The translations under genes were made by a program, and so were the position numbers. The notes below the pieces were generated by a model that was not told the DNA's origin, searched no databases, and saw only the letters and a list, made by a program, of their open reading frames with translations. This document shows positions 40,156 to 49,394 of a stretch of 64,000 nucleotides of DNA, one piece after another (position 1 is the first letter of the stretch; every line of letters begins with the position of its first letter). This DNA comes from Methanolinea sp. (GTDB lineage: Archaea; Halobacteriota; Methanomicrobia; Methanomicrobiales; Methanospirillaceae): contig JARYMB010000009.1 of the NCBI GenBank assembly GCA_029907345.1, positions 1-64,000 of the forward strand, given 5' to 3'.

Positions 40156-40445
40156 GGGAGGTCCGGGGAATCCTGCGGACCCGGCACTCCCGGGCGGAGT
40201 GCATCGCGGCGTCCCTGCGTCCGGACAACCTCCAGAGCATGCGGACGTGGTCCGAAGGCGGGCAGGTCGTGACCGAGATCCGGGGAGACTCGCTCCGGTC
40301 GGTGATCGCATCAGTGGACGACTACCTCATGAACCTGGCAATTGCAGAAGACCTCTGCAGCCTCGTCCCGGAAAAAGGAAAAGAGAGGGCCCCGGCTCCG
40401 CGCAGGCCAAAACCGCCGTGCGACGGGCAGGGAGAGCCCCGGTGA
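40152..40445 (+). CDS. pcc1: KEOPS complex subunit Pcc1
   Basis: A 97-residue protein of the Pcc1/CGI121-associated family: RTRHSRAECIAASLRPDN, then VTEIRGDSLRSVIASVDDYLMNLAIAEDL. Pcc1 dimerises and binds Kae1 in the complex that makes the t6A modification at position 37 of ANN-decoding tRNAs. The C-terminal 25 residues are a charged Pro/Lys tail without conserved pattern. The start overlaps the previous stop by four bases. Confidence 0.88.
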   Translation: MREVRGILRTRHSRAECIAASLRPDNLQSMRTWSEGGQVVTEIRGDSLRSVIASVDDYLMNLAIAEDLCSLVPEKGKERAPAPRRPKPPCDGQGEPR

Positions 40446-40511
40446 CAGGGCGGACAACGCCCCGAAGGGAAGGACAAAAAGAAGAAAGACAGGACGGAAC
40501 CTGGTGATACA

Positions 40512-41105
40512 ATGGCAAAGAAGAAACAATCAGGAAGACGAGTGGAAGGCTGGAAAGCCAAGAGTTGGTACAAGGTGTTTGCACCCGAGGTCCTTGGAAA
40601 GACCTACATCGGGGATACGATCGCCAACGACCCGGAGAGCGTGGTCGGGCGGATCCTGCAGACCACGCTGGGCGAGATCATCAACGATTACGCCCGGCAG
40701 AACGTCAAGATGAAGTTCAAGATCGCAAACGTGGCAGGGGACTCGGCGTATACCGAGTTTGTGGGCCACGAGATAGCCCGCGACTACCTGCGGTCGATGA
40801 TCAAGAGGCGGACATCGCGCATCGACTGCCACGTCCCGGTCACGACGAAGGACGGGAAGAGGGTGGACCTCACGGTGACGTGCTTTACGCTCACCCGTGC
40901 GAACCTCTCCCAGGCCCACGAGATCCGGAGCATCATCTCCTCGATGATCGCAAAGATGGGATCGGAGGCGGACATGAACGGGATCATCTCCGGCATCGTC
41001 AACGGCGATTTCTCCCGCGAAGTCTTCAAGGCGGTCAAGCCCGTCTTCCCGGTCCGGCGTGTCGAGGTCATCAAGTCAAAGCTGACCACGGCCAAGGTCG
41101 TCTAG
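40512..41105 (+). CDS. rps3ae: 30S ribosomal protein S3Ae (eS1)
   Basis: A 197-residue archaeal S1e (S3Ae). Blocks include WYKVFAPEVLGKTYIGDT, the long core LRSMIKRRTSRIDC, VDLTVTCFTLTRANLSQAHEIRSI and a final VRRVEVIKSKL. The protein belongs to the platform of the small subunit. It follows pcc1 after 66 bases, the last gene of this operon, and a U-rich terminator follows. Confidence 0.96.
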   Translation: MAKKKQSGRRVEGWKAKSWYKVFAPEVLGKTYIGDTIANDPESVVGRILQTTLGEIINDYARQNVKMKFKIANVAGDSAYTEFVGHEIARDYLRSMIKRRTSRIDCHVPVTTKDGKRVDLTVTCFTLTRANLSQAHEIRSIISSMIAKMGSEADMNGIISGIVNGDFSREVFKAVKPVFPVRRVEVIKSKLTTAKVV

Positions 41106-41117
41106 GAAAGATACCGC

Positions 41118-41143
41118 CCTTTTTTAGAGTGATTCCTTTTTTT
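41118..41143 (+). terminator. U-rich terminator of the ribosomal operon
   Basis: Two T-runs (6 and 7 long) separated by 11 bases follow rps3ae by about 14 bases, a typical archaeal terminator. Confidence 0.6.
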
Positions 41144-41237
41144 CCCCGCTCCCGGCAGGAGACGTACCCCCGCTCTCCGGCCTTTCGGCATCCGGGGAGT
41201 GAAACATAAGTGAGCGTGGTGACAAAACTTCCCTGTC

Positions 41238-42473
41238 ATGACGGCACACAAGATCCTCTTCCTCGTCCTCGACGGCGTCTCCGACCGCCCCTGCCCGGAA
41301 CTCGGGAACCGGACCCCGCTCCAGGCGGCGGTCACCCCCATCCTCGACGGGATCGCAGGCGAAGGTGTCTGCGGTATCATGGACACGATCGCGCCGGGCA
41401 TCCGGCCCGGTTCCGACACGGCCCACCTGAGCCTGCTCGGGTACGAGCCTGAAAAGTACTATACCGGGAGAGGGCCGCTCGAGGCCGAGGGCTGCGGGAT
41501 TCCCATGGAACCCGGGATGATCGGATTCCGCTGCAACTACGCGACCCTGGACGACCAGGGCCGGGTGGTTGACCGGAGGGCCGGCCGGATACACGGGACA
41601 GAACCCCTCTCGCAGGCCATCCAGGAGGGAGTCGACCTCTCCTCCCTCGGCGTCCAATTCTTCTTCCGCTCGGGAGCCGGGCACAGGGCGGCCCTCGCGT
41701 TCCGGGGAGAGGGACTCGGCGTCGCGGTCACGTCGAACGACCCGAAGAAGGAGGGAGTGCCGCCGCTTCCCTTCGGGGCACGGAGCGGGGACGAGGCGGA
41801 CAGGAAGACGGCACGGGCCCTGGCCGCGTTCGTGGCCCGGGCAGAAGAGATCCTGCGGGACCACCCCGTGAACGCAGCGAGGCGGGCACAGGGTCTTTTG
41901 CCTGCAAACACGGTCCTTATCCGGGGGGCCGGGAGGATGGGGACCTTCGAGCCGTTCTCCACGAAGTACGGCCTGTCCGGGAAGGTCATCTCTGCTGCCG
42001 CCCTCATCTCCGGGATCGGGACCGCCGTCGGGCTCACCCGCGTCGACGTGCCGGGGATCACCGGATCGGTCGACTCGGACCTGGGTGCAAAGGTCCGGGC
42101 CGCGAGGGAGGCGCTCTCTTCGGCAGACTTCGTCCTCGTCAACATCAAGGGGGCTGACGAGGCAGGACACGACGGAAACGTCCGGGAAAAGGTGGCTTTC
42201 ATCGAGAAGATCGACCTTGCCCTTGCACCTCTTGCAAGATTGCCGGATACGCTCATCGTCGTCTGCGCAGACCACTCCACGCCCTGCAGCGTGAAGGATC
42301 ACAGTGCCGACCCTGTCCCTGTCGTCATCGCGGGGGAGGGCGTCCGGGTCGATCGCGTGACCAGCTTCAACGAGATCTGCTGCGCCGAAGGCGGGCTCCA
42401 CAGGATACGCGGGTCCTCCCTGATGCCGATCCTTCTCGACCTCCTGAACCGGTCGCCCAAGTACGGGGCGTGA
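41238..42473 (+). CDS. apgM: 2,3-bisphosphoglycerate-independent phosphoglycerate mutase
   Basis: A 411-residue archaeal-type iPGM (alkaline phosphatase superfamily). The metal-binding start LVLDGVSDRPCPELGNRTPLQ, the phosphoserine region GSDTAHLSLLGYEP, and LVNIKGADEAGHDGN, VVCADHSTPCSVKDHSADPVP (metal ligands) are all present. It interconverts 3- and 2-phosphoglycerate in the gluconeogenic and glycolytic pathways of the cytoplasm. The next gene starts 7 bases after its stop, so they are likely cotranscribed. Confidence 0.95.
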   Translation: MTAHKILFLVLDGVSDRPCPELGNRTPLQAAVTPILDGIAGEGVCGIMDTIAPGIRPGSDTAHLSLLGYEPEKYYTGRGPLEAEGCGIPMEPGMIGFRCNYATLDDQGRVVDRRAGRIHGTEPLSQAIQEGVDLSSLGVQFFFRSGAGHRAALAFRGEGLGVAVTSNDPKKEGVPPLPFGARSGDEADRKTARALAAFVARAEEILRDHPVNAARRAQGLLPANTVLIRGAGRMGTFEPFSTKYGLSGKVISAAALISGIGTAVGLTRVDVPGITGSVDSDLGAKVRAAREALSSADFVLVNIKGADEAGHDGNVREKVAFIEKIDLALAPLARLPDTLIVVCADHSTPCSVKDHSADPVPVVIAGEGVRVDRVTSFNEICCAEGGLHRIRGSSLMPILLDLLNRSPKYGA

Positions 42474-42479
42474 CCTGCC

Positions 42480-43346
42480 ATGGATACGGGAGCACCACGA
42501 AAGACCCCTCTCCTCGAGGGTGTCATGGAGGTTACCGGTGGTCTGCGTTGCATCGAGCCGTCCTTTGCAGACCTCATCGACGACGCATACACCGCCTGGC
42601 TCGAGGACGTCCCTGCCGACGAGGGGAGGATGCTCGTCGACGAGGGGGATGAGCCGCTCGCATTCGCATTCCACACGGAACAGGGCTGGCTGATGGGCTC
42701 GTTCCACCTCAAAGAGCCGACCCTTGCCCTCATCGAGCACTTCGAGGAGATCCCCGGGGAGATATTCCAGGAGGAGCGGGCGGTCTTCGAGGATGCCGTC
42801 CGGGAATACTACAGCCTCGACCTTGCCCGGACCGTCACACCCGCCCTCGATGACCTCAACCCCGACAGGATCGGGAAGGCCCGCGACCTCCTCTCCGAGT
42901 TCTGGAAGGGGAGGTCATTTTCCTCGTGCCTTGACTGCTGTTGCGGGTCGGGCCTTGGGTCCCTCGTTTTGAGGGAACGCGGGATTGCCCCCCTTGCCTA
43001 CGACAACGATCCTTCGCTCCTCTCGCTGGGCATCTCGCGGGGCCGCCTCCTGCCCGAAAAAACGATGTACATCGACGGGACCCTTGCGGAACACTACTGC
43101 AGGGGAGCAGACGCAGGCCTCGGCCTGATGTTCGGGGAGATCAATACCTTCAACGAGGGCACATGGGAGGCGATCACGGACGCTCTCCTCGGCCTTGCGG
43201 AATACTGCCTGATTACCGTCGGGACGGAGCGCGAGGCGGACCTCATCCGGTCCTGGGGAAAAAGCCGGGGCTGCCGGGTCGAAACAGCGGAAAACACCCG
43301 CGATCCCATCTACGACAGGTGGGTCTGCGAGCTGGAAAGGACGTGA
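42480..43346 (+). CDS. SAM-dependent methyltransferase-like protein
   Basis: A 288-residue protein. Residues 1-130 are an N-terminal helical domain with no clear family. The C-terminal half has the Rossmann-type SAM-binding strand-loop (CLDCCCGSGLGSLVL, near 150), followed by PLAYDNDPSLLSLGI with an acidic residue at the end of strand two. No NPPY-type catalytic motif is visible, so the substrate is unknown. It is closely linked to apgM. Confidence 0.75.
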   Translation: MDTGAPRKTPLLEGVMEVTGGLRCIEPSFADLIDDAYTAWLEDVPADEGRMLVDEGDEPLAFAFHTEQGWLMGSFHLKEPTLALIEHFEEIPGEIFQEERAVFEDAVREYYSLDLARTVTPALDDLNPDRIGKARDLLSEFWKGRSFSSCLDCCCGSGLGSLVLRERGIAPLAYDNDPSLLSLGISRGRLLPEKTMYIDGTLAEHYCRGADAGLGLMFGEINTFNEGTWEAITDALLGLAEYCLITVGTEREADLIRSWGKSRGCRVETAENTRDPIYDRWVCELERT

Positions 43347-43348
43347 AA

Positions 43349-43377
43349 GGGGGAGTGCATCCCCCAAAAAAATTTTT
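43349..43377 (+). terminator. Hairpin terminator after the methyltransferase-like gene
   Basis: ggggga (43349-43354) and tccccc (43360-43365) form a 6-bp stem with loop gtgca, followed by seven A and five T. It may act in both directions, serving also the convergent helicase gene. Confidence 0.5.
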
Positions 43378-43483
43378 GTTCTCTATGGAGTCAGGGCGGG
43401 GAACCGGGAAACGTGAAATGGGAGACGGGGAAGCCCCCGTGTTCCCCCCTCCGAAATGACGGATGATGCGTTTTATCAAAAAA

Positions 43484-45535
43484 TTACCTTTTCGTCCTCT
43501 TCTTCTCTTTCTCCTTCTCCTTTCTCCTCTCCGCGTCTGCACATGCAAGTTCGGCCACGATGTCGAGGGGATCCTCCATCTTCCGGGCCAGTTCCCGGAC
43601 CTCGAGGAGGCGTTCCACCCCTATGAAGTGCTCGGCCATAACCCATGCGAGCGGCGAGAGCGCAATTCTGCCGTCTTCCCGTTTCACGAGACCCTTGTCG
43701 ACAAGGACGTCGAGGACCGGCTCCATCGTTCCCACCATGGATGCGTTGATCTTCTCCAGGTCTGCGAGCTTTCCCCTGCAGACCACGGCATTTGCGACGT
43801 ACTCCTCGGAGCTCTGTTCGAGGTCGTGATCGGGTGCGACCTCTTCCATCTCGCCCCGCAGCAGTTTCATCGCGACCTCTTCCTCTGTGATGCCCGACGT
43901 CCGGGAATAGGAAGCCCCCGGTTCGGCGAGCACAACGACCTTCCCGAGGTCATGGAAGTCAGGCCGGCCCGCCCTGCCCGACATCTGGCCGAACTCCTGG
44001 ACAGAGAGCCACGATATTCCCATGGCGAGCGAGTCAAAGATGACCTGGGATGCCGGGAAGTCAACCCCCGCACCGAGCGCCGCAGTGGTGACAACGGCCT
44101 TTATTTTCCCGGACAGAAATTTGGACTCGATCTCGCGCTTTTCCTGCGACGTGAGCCCTGCGTGGTACGCCGCGTAACCGGGGCCGAGTGCATCGGCGAT
44201 CACGTGCGTCCTCGCCCGGGAGTTCGTAAAGACGATCGATTGCCCGTGGAATCCCTTCGAGGAGACCCGGGAGTACTCCTGCGTGCACAGGCGCTTAATC
44301 GTCGGTATCTTCTGCTTGTTCTCGAGGAAAAGGAGGTAACGCTCGAGCGGGACGGGCCGGTCGTCGTACCGGACGAGGGTCGCACCAAGCTTCTTTGCAA
44401 GGACCTTCGGTACCCCGATCGTTGCCGAGAGGTACAGGAACTGGGCGCCGGGGTACAGGTACTTGAGCCGTGCGATGAGCCCGTCGAGCCGGTGACCCCG
44501 GTCAGGGTCGGTGAGCATCTGGACCTCGTCGATCACGACTGTCCCGATGGGCGGAAGAGTCCCCCCGGTACGGATGAAGTGGTCCACGCCCTCGTACGTC
44601 CCGACAACAAGGGGTGCCCGGATGTTCCTGTCGCCGGCCGGCCGGTTCTCGGGGATGTTGATCCGTGCCTGCCCGACGAGGAGGCCCACGCCCGCGATCT
44701 TCCCGTATCGTTCCTCGAACCTCTGGTACTTCTGGACGGCGAGGGCAACGAGCGGAACGAGGAAGAGGCAGTGTCCCCTCCCCTCCATGAAGTTTTTCAG
44801 ACCCGCCATCTCGCCGATGAACGTCTTTCCGCTCGCGGTGGCAGAGACTATCAGGAGGTGTTTTCCGTGGAGCAGCCCCGCGTCGACTGCCATCTGCTGG
44901 ACCGGCATGAGTTTTTCGACCCCCGAAGCATCCACGAACCCGCGGGGGAGGGGCAGCTCGACCAGGGCCTGGGTCTTCTGGACGGGGTGCGCTTCGAGAC
45001 GGTCGAAGAGGGCCTGCGAGATACGGGCCTTCTCCGGTCCAACGGACGCAAGGACCTTCCCGACGTCGCGGAGCGATGAGAGGAGCTCCTCAAGATGCCC
45101 GAGCGCCCCCTTGCCGACCTTTCCCATCGTTGCAAGTTCCCGGCGCAGTTCCCTCTTGCCGCACTCGAAGCAGATCCTCTCTCCCGTTGTGTAAAGGACG
45201 CTGTTTTTTCGGGAGAGCGGCGTGACCCGGTCCTCCATCAGGCAGATCCGGCACACGTTCGTGATGGTATACGGGATCTGGAAGTCGTTGAGGAACCCTT
45301 CGAATGCCTCGTCTTTTCCCGACAGGTAAACGGAACCCTTCCGCAGGGAGACGACAAGTTCCTTTGACGGCGTGTGGCGGAACTGCTGCCTGCCGCCCCA
45401 CCGCACCCTGTACCGCCCGGGCCGGTATCCCCGCGGGGTCTTCTCGACCTCCGCGATCCCGACGGCAACCACCTTGAGGTTGTCCAGGAAGAGGACCCTG
45501 TAGTCACCCTTCTGCGGCGCGACAAGTATGTTCAT
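43484..45535 (-). CDS. Archaeal SF2 (DEAD/DEAH) helicase with N-terminal zinc-binding domain
   Basis: A 683-residue helicase. The N-terminal 200 residues carry CRIC...CFEC, a four-cysteine zinc site (near 93-140), as in archaeal DUF5814-containing helicases. Core motifs follow: VSATASGKT (Walker A, near 232), VVIDEVQ, LYLSATIG, TTAALGAGVDFP and QMSGRAGR (motif VI). The C-terminus is a Lys/Glu tail. This family is conserved in euryarchaea with an unproven role in DNA repair or RNA metabolism. Its start overlaps the stop of the upstream regulator by 4 bases. Confidence 0.87.
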   Translation of the reverse strand: MNILVAPQKGDYRVLFLDNLKVVAVGIAEVEKTPRGYRPGRYRVRWGGRQQFRHTPSKELVVSLRKGSVYLSGKDEAFEGFLNDFQIPYTITNVCRICLMEDRVTPLSRKNSVLYTTGERICFECGKRELRRELATMGKVGKGALGHLEELLSSLRDVGKVLASVGPEKARISQALFDRLEAHPVQKTQALVELPLPRGFVDASGVEKLMPVQQMAVDAGLLHGKHLLIVSATASGKTFIGEMAGLKNFMEGRGHCLFLVPLVALAVQKYQRFEERYGKIAGVGLLVGQARINIPENRPAGDRNIRAPLVVGTYEGVDHFIRTGGTLPPIGTVVIDEVQMLTDPDRGHRLDGLIARLKYLYPGAQFLYLSATIGVPKVLAKKLGATLVRYDDRPVPLERYLLFLENKQKIPTIKRLCTQEYSRVSSKGFHGQSIVFTNSRARTHVIADALGPGYAAYHAGLTSQEKREIESKFLSGKIKAVVTTAALGAGVDFPASQVIFDSLAMGISWLSVQEFGQMSGRAGRPDFHDLGKVVVLAEPGASYSRTSGITEEEVAMKLLRGEMEEVAPDHDLEQSSEEYVANAVVCRGKLADLEKINASMVGTMEPVLDVLVDKGLVKREDGRIALSPLAWVMAEHFIGVERLLEVRELARKMEDPLDIVAELACADAERRKEKEKEKKRTKR

Positions 45536-46341
45536 GGAGAGATGAGGTCATGGAGTGTGTAGGAGAGCCCGACACCCTCGAGCCGCTTGAGAAAGTCGGT
45601 GAACTCCTCGTCGACGATGATGATGACGCACTCCAGCCCGTGGAATGCAGCCTCGATCACCCCTTCCCGGGCACCGAAGAACATGTCCGGCTTCCTCCCG
45701 ATCTGCTCCAGGGCAACGTACGCCTCGAGCCCGACAGCAGCGACAACAGCTGCATCCTGCACGAGGTCGCGGAGCAGATCCTTTTGCACGCGGCGGGATC
45801 CGCCCCGCTCGATCCGGGGGACCTTGCAGACGCGGATGACCCCCTCGGTATGGTCAATTAAGCCCGAGAGCCGGGCGACACCGACGTCCTCGCCCTCCCG
45901 GGCGTCCCGGACGACGGTCCCCATGGCACTCCTCGGCTCGCGGGAAGCGTACAGGAAACCGCCCTGCATGTAGACACCGACCGGTTCCCCCTCGCAAAGG
46001 TCGGTTGCGGCGATCGCCGTCCAGGTGGAGACCTGCTGGATGACGTCCCTCCTGATGTGGCGTGCATACGCTTCGAGGACTTCGGCCTGGGACTGGATCC
46101 ACTCGATCCCGCTCCGGGTCACGCTGTAATGTCCCCGGCCATGGGCTGCAACCATGTCCTCCTCGACGAGTTCCCGGATGTATTCGGAGACTGCCTGAGG
46201 CGTGACCCCCAGTTTACGGGCGACCTCCTGCTGGCGGATGGCAGGCTGGTGTTCTGCGATCTCGACGAGGATCTGGAGTCTCGTGACCTCCCGCTTGCTG
46301 CGCAGGAGCGTCGAGAGCGGGTCAGTGTCTGTCGCGGTCAA
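45532..46341 (-). CDS. Winged-helix regulator with C-terminal ligand-binding-like domain
   Basis: A 269-residue protein. Residues 20-75 form a MarR/HTH-type winged helix (LQILVEIAEHQPAIRQQEVARKLGVTPQAVSEYIREL, then GHYSVT). The rest has several conserved strands (GVYMQGGFLYA, VGVARLSGLIDHTEGVIRV) of an archaeal domain found with these regulators (DUF7839-type, from memory). Helicase and regulator overlap, so the regulator may control or assist the same process. Confidence 0.8.
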   Translation of the reverse strand: MTATDTDPLSTLLRSKREVTRLQILVEIAEHQPAIRQQEVARKLGVTPQAVSEYIRELVEEDMVAAHGRGHYSVTRSGIEWIQSQAEVLEAYARHIRRDVIQQVSTWTAIAATDLCEGEPVGVYMQGGFLYASREPRSAMGTVVRDAREGEDVGVARLSGLIDHTEGVIRVCKVPRIERGGSRRVQKDLLRDLVQDAAVVAAVGLEAYVALEQIGRKPDMFFGAREGVIEAAFHGLECVIIIVDEEFTDFLKRLEGVGLSYTLHDLISP

Positions 46342-46837
46342 GGAGAACCAGCCCCTGCCCTTTCACATCAAGGTGGGGAATACGCTTGGCAAGTCCCTTG
46401 ATGAAGACGGGATTGACCCCGAATTTCCGTGCAATGTCGTTGATCGACGAGTTCCCGGAACGGAGTTCCTCTTCCACCTTCTCGACGAGTTCACGGAGGT
46501 ACTCGTCGTTGGAGACCGCGATGAAGAGCAGGTCGGAGAGGTCGGCGAAGTTGCACTGGAAATTTGCCCGGAACTTGTTGTACGTCGCCCGGTACTCCTT
46601 GGACGGTTTCTGGCCGGGGACCGGCATCCTCCACTGTTCCTCGATCAAGCTCCCCTTCTTGAGGACCATCAGGCACTGGCCCACGTCCCCGTCTGATACC
46701 TGGGCACAGAGCTCTTCCTCGGTCATCCAGGACCTCGTCAACAGATCGTAGACTTTCTTGTAGGTAGCGTTGTGAAAAGTGATGAGGAGGGGGACGAGAT
46801 CGACGGGATCGTTGACTATCCTGATATGGCCGGTCAC
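46322..46837 (-). CDS. ArsR/TrmB-like winged-helix transcription regulator
   Basis: A 171-residue protein. Residues 25-95 form a winged helix (YKKVYDLLTRSWMTEEELCAQVSDGDVGQCLMVLKKGSLIEEQWRMP). A second helix-turn-helix-like region ends the protein (SINDIARKFGVNPVFIKGL). It starts the three-gene unit with the regulator at 45532 (20-base overlap) and the helicase. The unit is divergent from hypF. Confidence 0.8.
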   Translation of the reverse strand: MTGHIRIVNDPVDLVPLLITFHNATYKKVYDLLTRSWMTEEELCAQVSDGDVGQCLMVLKKGSLIEEQWRMPVPGQKPSKEYRATYNKFRANFQCNFADLSDLLFIAVSNDEYLRELVEKVEEELRSGNSSINDIARKFGVNPVFIKGLAKRIPHLDVKGQGLVLLDRDRH

Positions 46838-46894
46838 TGCGAAAACCCTAGTATTATATGGCGTGATAAATCAATAAATCTTTGTTTGAACGGC
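46838..46894. promoter_or_regulatory. Divergent promoter region for the regulator/helicase unit and hypF
   Basis: Only 57 AT-rich bases separate the two starts. They include tattatatgg (46851-46860) and ataaatcaataaatc (46866-46880), which can provide TATA boxes for both directions. Confidence 0.5.
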
Positions 46895-49123
46895 ATGCGC
46901 AGGAGTGGACGGATAAAAATCCGCGGAATCGTGCAGGGGGTTGGCTTCCGGCCTTTTGTGTATGCCACCGCAAAAAAGCTTGGCATAGTCGGTTTCGTGA
47001 AAAACAGGGGGAGCGAAGTCGAGATCCAGGCCCATGGCGACCGGTTCGAAGAGTTCCTGGCGGCGGTCTCGCGGGGGCCGCCAATGGCAGAAATCGACAG
47101 CGTCGAGGTCTTTTCCGACCCGGGGCCCTTTCCCGGCACCTTCCTGATCGCGGAGAGCGACAGGGGTTCGCTCTCTGGCATGATCCCCCCGGACATCGCC
47201 ACGTGCGACGAGTGCATCCGGGACATCGGCACGCCGGGCGGGCGGTACGAGGGGTACTGGGCCACGTCCTGCGTCAACTGCGGACCCCGGTACAGCATCA
47301 TCCGGGACCTGCCCTATGACAGGGAGAGGACGTCGATGGCCGCGTTCCCGCCCTGCCCGGCATGCGCAGGGGAATACGGCGACCCTTCCAGCAGGAGGCA
47401 CCATGCCCAGACGATTGCGTGTGCCGCCTGCGGTCCGGCATTGCGCCTCCTCGATGCGTCCGGAAAGGAAGTTCCCTCTCCTGACGTCATACGCGAAACT
47501 GCCCGGCTCCTCGATGCCGGGTCCATCGTTGCCATCCGGGGAATCGGCGGTTTCCACCTCGCCTGCACCGAGGAACTCGCCGGTGAGCTGAAGCGGCGGC
47601 TCGGTCGCCAGGAACAGCCTTTTGCCGTCATGGTCAGGCCGGACCACGTGGAACGGATCGCTTTCGTCTCCCCGGAAGAGATGGCTGCACTGCAGGGCCA
47701 CGAAAGGCCGATTGTCGTTTTGGAAAAGCGGGACCCGGAAGCCCACGCCACGATCTCGAACCTCCACACCATCGGGTGCATGTTCCCGTATACGGGCCTC
47801 CACCACCTCCTCTTCTCCCACCTTGCCCATCCCTTCCTGATCATGACGAGTGCCAACCTTCCCGGCTACCCGATGATCACGGAGATCGACGTCGCGATGG
47901 CGAAGTTGCACGACATGGCCGATTTCTTCCTCACCCACAACCGGGCGATCGTGAACCGGTGCGACGATTCCGTCGTCAGGGACGGGTTCATCATCCGGCT
48001 CTCCCGCGGGCTTGCGCCGAAGAGGACGCGGATTGACCTGGGGGATGCATCCATCCTCGCCGTCGGACCCGAACTGAACGCGAACGTGACCGTTTACCGC
48101 CAGGGTTTCTGCACGACCTCGCCCCACGTCGGCAACGTGCGCAACCCCCAGACCTATGCCTACCACCAGGAGACGATCGCCACCCTCTGCCGGTTCCTCG
48201 GGGAAGGGTTCGAGGTCATTGCCCACGACGCCCACCCCCAGTTCCTCTCCACCCGGTATGCACGGGAACTATCCCACCGCTGGGATGCGACCCTCGTCCC
48301 CGTCCAGCACCACCAGGCCCATATCGCTGCGACGACCCGGGAAGAGTGCATCGGGATAGCGATAGATGGTGTTGGGTACGGCACGGATGGTACGGTCTGG
48401 GGCGGGGAAGTCTTTGCAGGGTCCCCTGCCGGGTACGAGCGTGTCGGGCACCTCGAGGTCGTTCCCATGCCCGGCGGCGACCTCGCGACGCGTTTTCCCG
48501 AAAGAATGCTCTACGGGATTCTCCCCGTGCCGGAGGTGACGGCCCTCCTTGCCGCGAGGGGCTGGACGGACGTCGAGATCACGTTCCTCGAGACGCAGCT
48601 TGCGCAAAATCTCAACGTGGTCCCCACGTCCAGCACGGGCAGGGTCCTCGATGCGGTGTCTGCACTGCTGGGAGTCTGCCGGGAGAGGACATACGATGGT
48701 GAACCGGCGATGAAACTCGAATCGTTTGCCGCCGGGGGAAAGGCCGTCCCCTGGGACCTCGAGTACAGGGACGGCGGGGGCCGGGAAGTGCTCTCGACAC
48801 GTGCCCTCGTGAAAAGGGCGCTTGCAGAAGCCGGAAAAGCGGGTGACCGTGCAGGGCTCCGGTCCGTTGCAGCATCCTTCCAGTTCAACCTGGCACGCGG
48901 GATCGCCGGGCTTGCAGTCCATGCCGCACAGGAAAGGGGTATTCCCCTCGTTGCCCTCTCGGGAGGCGTCGCCTACAACAGGTCCATCCGCGAGACCATC
49001 CGGGCCGAGGTGACGAAGGCAGGGCTTGCATTCCACATGAACCGCGGGTACCCCCTCGGGGACGGGTGCATATCCTATGGCCAGTGCATCGTTGCCGGGA
49101 CACTCGAACGGGAAGGGTCGTGA
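46895..49123 (+). CDS. hypF: Carbamoyltransferase HypF
   Basis: A 742-residue protein in four parts. It has an N-terminal acylphosphatase domain (IKIRGIVQGVGFRPFVYATAKKLG), two zinc-finger Cys sets (CDEC...CVNCGPRYS; CPAC...CAACGP), a YrdC-like domain (residues about 195-370) and a Kae1-like C-terminal domain (AHDAHPQFLSTRYA, PVQHHQAHIAA). HypF transfers the carbamoyl group to HypE for synthesis of the CN ligands of NiFe-hydrogenases. The start at 46895 matches the family N-terminus. Hydrogenase genes are not in the window. Confidence 0.95.
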   Translation: MRRSGRIKIRGIVQGVGFRPFVYATAKKLGIVGFVKNRGSEVEIQAHGDRFEEFLAAVSRGPPMAEIDSVEVFSDPGPFPGTFLIAESDRGSLSGMIPPDIATCDECIRDIGTPGGRYEGYWATSCVNCGPRYSIIRDLPYDRERTSMAAFPPCPACAGEYGDPSSRRHHAQTIACAACGPALRLLDASGKEVPSPDVIRETARLLDAGSIVAIRGIGGFHLACTEELAGELKRRLGRQEQPFAVMVRPDHVERIAFVSPEEMAALQGHERPIVVLEKRDPEAHATISNLHTIGCMFPYTGLHHLLFSHLAHPFLIMTSANLPGYPMITEIDVAMAKLHDMADFFLTHNRAIVNRCDDSVVRDGFIIRLSRGLAPKRTRIDLGDASILAVGPELNANVTVYRQGFCTTSPHVGNVRNPQTYAYHQETIATLCRFLGEGFEVIAHDAHPQFLSTRYARELSHRWDATLVPVQHHQAHIAATTREECIGIAIDGVGYGTDGTVWGGEVFAGSPAGYERVGHLEVVPMPGGDLATRFPERMLYGILPVPEVTALLAARGWTDVEITFLETQLAQNLNVVPTSSTGRVLDAVSALLGVCRERTYDGEPAMKLESFAAGGKAVPWDLEYRDGGGREVLSTRALVKRALAEAGKAGDRAGLRSVAASFQFNLARGIAGLAVHAAQERGIPLVALSGGVAYNRSIRETIRAEVTKAGLAFHMNRGYPLGDGCISYGQCIVAGTLEREGS

Positions 49124-49370
49124 GCGGGCGCGGTTCTTCACTGTACGTACCGGGGCAGGGGTCTGTCATAATGCCCCGGGGTAGGTGCCGTGCCAGGCAA
49201 AAAAGGGTCGAAAAGTCCCCGGGACAGTCCCCGGTTTGTCATTCCCCTCCCTGCCGCAGGATGGACAACCCTCCGGTGAGGACCCAACGCGAACCCATGC
49301 TTTCGATTCCGAAAAATTCCTGATTTACAGGAGTGTGCCGGTTCGTTGTCCCGGCATCAACAATACAGAT

Positions 49371-49377
49371 AAAAAAA
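49371..49377 (-). terminator. Oligo-T terminator of the cohesin/PEGA gene
   Basis: Seven T on the minus strand, 18 bases after the stop of the surface protein gene. Confidence 0.4.
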
Positions 49378-49394
49378 GAGTATATCCCGCTCTA

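Noticed and set aside
41124-42740. Long open frame of 538 codons on the minus strand
   Set aside because: It runs antisense over apgM and the next gene, and its composition is poor. The other strand has full family motifs.
43463-45079. Long open frame of 538 codons on the plus strand
   Set aside because: It is antisense to the SF2 helicase, whose motifs are clear. It is a by-product of high GC content.
46871-48235. Open frame of 454 codons antisense to hypF
   Set aside because: HypF shows all its domains on the plus strand; this frame has no motifs.
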